Shown piece after piece: positions 7,555 to 10,346 of a DNA stretch of 10,346 nucleotides. Under the pieces are notes generated by a model that made no database searches, was not told the origin of the DNA, and was given only the letters and a program-made list of their open reading frames with translations. Source of the stretch: Oscillospiraceae bacterium (GTDB lineage: Bacteria > Bacillota > Clostridia > Oscillospirales > Ruminococcaceae); NCBI GenBank assembly GCA_003531585.1, contig DQFX01000043.1, positions 25,601 to 35,946 of the forward strand, written 5' to 3'. The position numbers were made by a program, and so were the translations under genes. The number at the start of each line of letters is the position of its first letter. Positions within the stretch are counted from its first letter, which is position 1.

Positions 7555-7741
7555 ACCGCGCAAAGACCATTTATTGGATCTTGTACGCGTCTTGCTTGCA
7601 TATTGCACAATTCGTCCTTGCAAGGCAACAGCCTTGCCGCGTCTTCGTTGTACAATCTGACGAAAAATCGAGATTAGCCAATCAGCGAAGCGTATTATTG
7701 GCTAATCTACCTGCGCAATACACGCACAATCTTTGCGCGGT
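7555..7741 (-). other. 187-nt multi-branched inverted-repeat structure in the operon leader
   Basis: The outer arms ACCGCGCAAAGA (7555-7566) and TCTTTGCGCGGT (7730-7741) pair perfectly. Next, TTGTACGCGTCTTGC (7581-7595) pairs with 7715-7729 at 12 of 15 positions. Two of the three exceptions become G-U pairs only in minus-strand RNA, and the same holds one position beyond the outer arm pair's flank. Inside are a perfect 12-bp hairpin AGATTAGCCAAT/ATTGGCTAATCT (7671-7682/7697-7708, 14-nt loop) and a stem TTCGTC/GACGAA (7611-7616/7659-7664) capped by the 7-bp hairpin GCAAGGC-AACA-GCCTTGC (7620-7637). Nearly the whole predicted leader (about 7749 to 7527) is occupied. Either a structured leader RNA of the glycosidase operon or a MITE/REP-like repeat. 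I see no transposase code and no convincing target duplication; TTGTTTT at 7540-7546 and 7749-7755 is a weak candidate. Confidence 0.75.
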
Positions 7742-7755
7742 ATTTCTTTTGTTTT

Positions 7756-7784
7756 ATTATACACATTGCAAGGCAGAAATTCAA
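7756..7784 (-). promoter_or_regulatory. Sigma-A promoter of the glycosidase operon
   Basis: On the minus strand, -35 TTGAAT (7784-7779, four of six consensus bases), a 17-nt spacer, and a perfect -10 TATAAT (7761-7756). Predicted transcription start is near 7749, about 8 nt before the palindromic leader structure. The imperfect -35 fits a promoter that needs an activator such as the divergent AraC-type regulator. Confidence 0.75.
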
Positions 7785-7786
7785 TA

Positions 7787-7825
7787 GCATATATTTGTTT
7801 AATCCACCTTTTAATCATAATATGC
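7787..7825. promoter_or_regulatory. Candidate operator region between the divergent promoters
   Basis: Two features lie between the two -35 boxes. TTTAATC occurs twice in the same orientation (7798-7804 and 7810-7816), with starts 12 nt apart, and GCATAT (7787-7792) and ATATGC (7820-7825) form a flanking inverted repeat. AraC-type regulators often bind direct repeats just upstream of -35, and this position suits both promoters. The repeats are short and AT-rich, so chance is possible. Confidence 0.35.
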
Positions 7826-7835
7826 ACTTTTGCTC

Positions 7836-7864
7836 TTGACTTTAGTGCGGAATTAAGCTATACT
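7836..7864 (+). promoter_or_regulatory. Sigma-A promoter of the regulator gene
   Basis: -35 TTGACT (7836-7841, five of six consensus bases), a 17-nt spacer, and -10 TATACT (7859-7864). The expected start of transcription is near 7871, directly at the GGGGTGAT ribosome site, so the leader would be only about 11 nt. It is divergent from the glycosidase promoter, with about 50 nt between the two -35 boxes. Confidence 0.75.
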
Positions 7865-7881
7865 GTAAACGGGGTGATATT

Positions 7882-10008
7882 ATGCGCAGAAGAATAGCGG
7901 TCATTACCGCAAGAGCCGACGCGTCCGAACAGCGCGATATACTATACGGAATATCCGAAGCCGCATTCCGGAAAGACACCGATGTTGCGGTCTACTCAAA
8001 CATATACAACCACTGGCAGGACGATGATCTGCTGAATTATGAGAACATAATTTACTCCCTGTTTGAGCCGGATTTATTTGACGGCGTTATTGTCACAGCC
8101 GAGGCATTCCGGGATATAACAATAATCAACGATACAATCGATAAAATAAGAGCTGCAAAAATCCCCGCCATTGTTATTGACGGGGAGATAGATGGATTTA
8201 AGAGCGTTTATTCCGACGATGAAACCGACCTGGAGAAAATGACGGAACATCTGATAACGGTTCACGGTTTCACGGACATCGACATACTGACGGGAAGCAG
8301 GGACAACGCCACTTCGCAAAGGCGTCTGAACGGCTGCAAGCGCGCATTCGGAAAGCACGGAATAAGCCTTGATAATATCAGAGTGTATTACGGGAACTTC
8401 TGGAACGATTCCGGCGAGGAACTTGCCCGGCGGTATCTCAGCGGTGAAATTCCGCGACCTCAGGCGGTGATATGCGCCAACGATTCCATGGCGTTCGGGC
8501 TGTGTGATGTTCTTTCGGAGGCAGGAGTGGATATTCCCGGCGAGCTGACAGTAACGGGCTACGACCAGACCGGCGGCGACCATACCGCAGGAAGGATATA
8601 TCACTATCCGCTGCTGACGACTTACCGCAGAAACCGCCGTAAAATGGGACGGGACGCTGTGGTTGCTATTCTCGGCGGCAGTCCTATTCAAGACAATTCC
8701 GACAGGTTCGTAAGCGGAAACACCTGCTCCTGCGGCATCTGCCGTTCGCAGCTTTTAGATGAGCTTATCGCGGAAAAGATAGATCAGTATCACACCGTTA
8801 TGAGCACCGTGGCACAGTTTTCCGGCAGGCTCACCACATCGCGTACTCTTGAGGAATACACCGGAGCGGTAAGCGAGTTTTTCTACCTGCTGCACGGCGC
8901 TGACAGGCTGTTTCTGTGCCTTGACAGCGCATGGAACAGTGAACGTTTCAACGGTGGTGAGTTCCTGTGCTGTGCGATAGGTAACGAGTATTCAGAACCA
9001 CCGATAAAGTTCAGCAGTGGCGAAACTCCAGTGCCGTTCATTACGGAGCACGATTCCCCTGTGATTTTCTATGTGAATCCCGTGTGCTTTCAGACAAGGC
9101 TTTACGGGTATACGGTGCTGGAATATAACCGCCCGGCGAGCTATGATTTCAGCTTCCGCGACTGGAACAAGACTGTTGCGGATACGCTGGAATTTCTGCG
9201 AATGAAGAATGATATCCACTATCTCACGCAATGCCAGCGGCAATCCGCACTGCATGATTCGCTGACGGGGTTCTACAATCTTCGTGAATTTGAAAGCATT
9301 GTGGAGGAAGCCGGGCATAACTTCTGCATTCAGGCGGTAAAGCTTAGTTTCCCGGACGGCGGAGAATATCTGTTTGGGGAAAACTACCGCAGCGATATAA
9401 TCGCAGAAACAGCGTCATCAATAAAACGTGTATGCGCTCAGCATGAAATATGCTGCCGGACCGATGACAACACATTTCTTATCCTGTTCAAAAGGGAAAA
9501 CGGAATGTTTCCTGAGAAACTGAAAATATCGCTCCACAACGAGGTTTATTCACGGCACGATGAACGGCAGGTTATTATCACCTACCACAGTTCCGATAAC
9601 ACGCTGGTCGGAGAACTGCGCTCAGCCGTATCGCTGAATGCAGAGCGCGATGTCGGTCTGATAAGCGAAAGAAGAAGACTTCCGCATTATAACGAGCTTG
9701 CCGACATAAGGAACAGGATAATTTCAGTGCCTAATAAGATGCCTAAGCTTTCGGAAGTCAGCAGACAAATGTGCGTCAGCGAGGGGCATTTCCGCTTGAT
9801 TTACCGGCAGTGCTTTGATGTAAGTTACAACCGCGACTGCATAAATTCAAGGGTAATGAAAGCCTGCTACTTACTGTATTCTACAGCCATGAGCATTTAT
9901 GCGACAGCAGTAAGCTGCGGTTACGATGATGAAAAATTCTTCTCACGGCAGTTCAGGCAGGTGACCGGATTTTCTCCGGCAGAATACAGAAAAAAGATAC
10001 TGCGGTGA
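7882..10008 (+). CDS. AraC-family regulator with LacI-type sugar-sensor, GAF-like and degenerate GGDEF domains
   Basis: A 708-residue cytosolic protein. Residues 1-285 match a LacI/PurR-type periplasmic-binding-protein fold (MRRRIAVITA, FDGVIVTAEA, AVICANDSMAFG, GYDQTGG) but without the usual N-terminal LacI helix-turn-helix. It ends in a small Cys cluster, CSCGIC (282-287). Residues about 300-440 look like a GAF-type domain. Residues about 452-595 begin with a GGDEF-domain hallmark (HDSLTGFYNLREF), but the signature itself reads RTDDNTF instead of RxGGDEF, so cyclase activity is unlikely. Residues about 606-708 are an AraC DNA-binding domain with both helix-turn-helix units (LSEVSRQMCVSEGHF and IYATAVSCGYDDEKFFSRQF, then TGFSPAEYRK). 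The ATG at 7882 follows GGGGTGA. Divergence from the glycosidase operon marks it as the likely activator, analogous to E. coli XylR (sugar-binding domain plus AraC domain). Confidence 0.9.
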   Translation: MRRRIAVITARADASEQRDILYGISEAAFRKDTDVAVYSNIYNHWQDDDLLNYENIIYSLFEPDLFDGVIVTAEAFRDITIINDTIDKIRAAKIPAIVIDGEIDGFKSVYSDDETDLEKMTEHLITVHGFTDIDILTGSRDNATSQRRLNGCKRAFGKHGISLDNIRVYYGNFWNDSGEELARRYLSGEIPRPQAVICANDSMAFGLCDVLSEAGVDIPGELTVTGYDQTGGDHTAGRIYHYPLLTTYRRNRRKMGRDAVVAILGGSPIQDNSDRFVSGNTCSCGICRSQLLDELIAEKIDQYHTVMSTVAQFSGRLTTSRTLEEYTGAVSEFFYLLHGADRLFLCLDSAWNSERFNGGEFLCCAIGNEYSEPPIKFSSGETPVPFITEHDSPVIFYVNPVCFQTRLYGYTVLEYNRPASYDFSFRDWNKTVADTLEFLRMKNDIHYLTQCQRQSALHDSLTGFYNLREFESIVEEAGHNFCIQAVKLSFPDGGEYLFGENYRSDIIAETASSIKRVCAQHEICCRTDDNTFLILFKRENGMFPEKLKISLHNEVYSRHDERQVIITYHSSDNTLVGELRSAVSLNAERDVGLISERRRLPHYNELADIRNRIISVPNKMPKLSEVSRQMCVSEGHFRLIYRQCFDVSYNRDCINSRVMKACYLLYSTAMSIYATAVSCGYDDEKFFSRQFRQVTGFSPAEYRKKILR

Positions 10009-10055
10009 CGGCAAGAATATTGTGATGATCAATAAATGATGTTGTATAATAAAAC

Positions 10056-10084
10056 TTGACACCCCACGCTCAAAACAATATAAT
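10056..10084 (+). promoter_or_regulatory. Consensus promoter of the insertion sequence
   Basis: Perfect -35 TTGACA (10056-10061), a 17-nt spacer, and perfect -10 TATAAT (10079-10084). Transcription would begin near 10091, ahead of AGGAGGG at 10099-10105. The match is unusually perfect for a transposase promoter, which is normally kept weak. Confidence 0.8.
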
Positions 10085-10113
10085 AATATACTAAAATCAG
10101 GAGGGTGAAGGAC

Positions 10114-10346
10114 ATGTCAGAAGCAAAGAAATACGACAGGAGCTACAAGGAGCAGTCAGTAAAGCTGGCGCTGGAAGTAGGGGTAAAGCGAGCCAGCGAG
10201 GAACTTAAGGTACCGTACGGAACACTGTACGGGTGGGTGAAGGCGGCAAAGAACGGCGACCTCGACGTTGAGGAGCGGACCCCCGAAAACGCAATGAGCC
10301 TGGCGGAGGAGATCCGTCAGCTACGAAGCGAGGTAAAGCGGCTGAA
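10114..10346 (+). CDS. IS3-family transposase OrfA, N-terminal part (3' end outside window)
   Basis: The first 77 codons are visible. They encode a helix-turn-helix DNA-binding domain typical of IS3/IS911 OrfA: KKYDRSYKEQSVKLALEVG, then ASEELKVPYGTLYGWVKAAK. An acidic linker and the start of a coiled coil (SLAEEIRQLRSEVKRL) follow; in this family the coiled coil is a leucine zipper for dimerisation. The ATG at 10114 follows AGGAGGG at 8-nt spacing. In this family orfA is followed by an overlapping orfB with the DDE catalytic domain, made by -1 frameshifting. That part lies beyond the window, so activity cannot be judged. Confidence 0.88.
   Translation, partial: MSEAKKYDRSYKEQSVKLALEVGVKRASEELKVPYGTLYGWVKAAKNGDLDVEERTPENAMSLAEEIRQLRSEVKRL

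Larger units (their letters stand above)
10040..10346 (+). mobile_element. IS3-family insertion sequence, left part (runs off the window)
   Basis: The transposase orfA at 10114 and its own consensus promoter define the left part of an insertion sequence. The left end probably lies near 10040 (TGTTGTATAATAAAAC...), in keeping with IS3-family ends that start with TG and carry a C-rich block soon after, here GACACCCCAC. The exact boundary and the target duplication cannot be set without the right end. It lies about 30 nt after the stop codon of the regulator and leaves that gene intact. Confidence 0.7.

Noticed and set aside
7527..7655. A 43-codon N-terminal extension of the first GH43 gene
   Set aside because: It would be translated through the palindromic leader, has no ribosome site and no signal-peptide character, and the ATG at 7526 has GAGGTG at good spacing.
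8074..8691. A 205-codon minus-strand open frame
   Set aside because: It lies antisense to the binding-protein-like domain of the regulator, has no ribosome site, and shows no recognisable motifs.
10043..10055. A 13-mer TGTATAATAAAAC shared with the minus strand at 7751-7763
   Set aside because: Both copies centre on a -10-like TATAAT in AT-rich DNA, and similarity ends at once on both sides, so chance or promoter convergence is more likely than a shared repeat.
1..10346. CRISPR array, toxin-antitoxin pair or phage genes
   Set aside because: No regularly spaced repeats, no small paired genes with known motifs, and no phage structural or integrase genes were seen on either strand.

Overview
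The window looks like chromosomal DNA of a plant-fibre-degrading Gram-positive bacterium of the Ruminococcus type (Clostridia, Oscillospiraceae). The reasons are the moderate GC content, strong GGAGG ribosome sites, consensus sigma-A promoters, lipoprotein glycosidases with Ser/Asp-rich tethers, and an AraC-type regulator carrying a sugar-binding-like domain. The genus is an inference from gene style, not a proven assignment.

Layout. Positions 1-25 are the 5' end of a tRNA gene on the minus strand, served by a near-perfect promoter at 88-116. Positions about 160-640 hold no intact gene, only short, mutually shifted open frames that look like a decayed remnant. Positions 647-7526 hold four minus-strand glycosidase genes, read in this order: a cytoplasmic GH43-CBM6 enzyme (7526-6132), a paralogous surface lipoprotein GH43-CBM6 enzyme with an extra C-terminal module (6120-4033), a GH5 endoglucanase-type lipoprotein with a C-terminal beta-rich module (4001-2250), and a cytoplasmic DUF5060/DUF4038/DUF5605 glycosidase-like protein (2155-647). 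Gaps of 11 and 31 nt join the first three. The last gap is 94 nt and contains a perfect 13-bp stem-loop. Positions 7527-7881 are a divergent control region. Positions 7882-10008 encode a 708-residue plus-strand regulator. From about 10040 to the window end lies the left part of an IS3-family insertion sequence with its own consensus promoter and the start of orfA.

How it fits together (inference). The regulator probably senses a sugar through its periplasmic-binding-protein-like domain and activates the divergent glycosidase operon through its AraC-type DNA-binding domain, as E. coli XylR does for xylose genes. The two lipoproteins would cut and debranch hemicellulose (arabinoxylan, xyloglucan or mixed glucans) at the cell surface. 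The two enzymes without signal peptides would finish imported oligosaccharides in the cytoplasm. No transporter is present in the window.

The most unusual element is a 187-nt multi-branched inverted-repeat structure (7555-7741). It fills almost the whole 5' leader of the operon mRNA, from about 8 nt after the predicted start of transcription to about 16 nt before the ribosome site. Three of its four stems are long perfect or wobble-compensated pairings, and the wobbles work only in minus-strand RNA. It is either an undescribed structured leader RNA or a palindromic MITE/REP-like repeat that landed exactly there.
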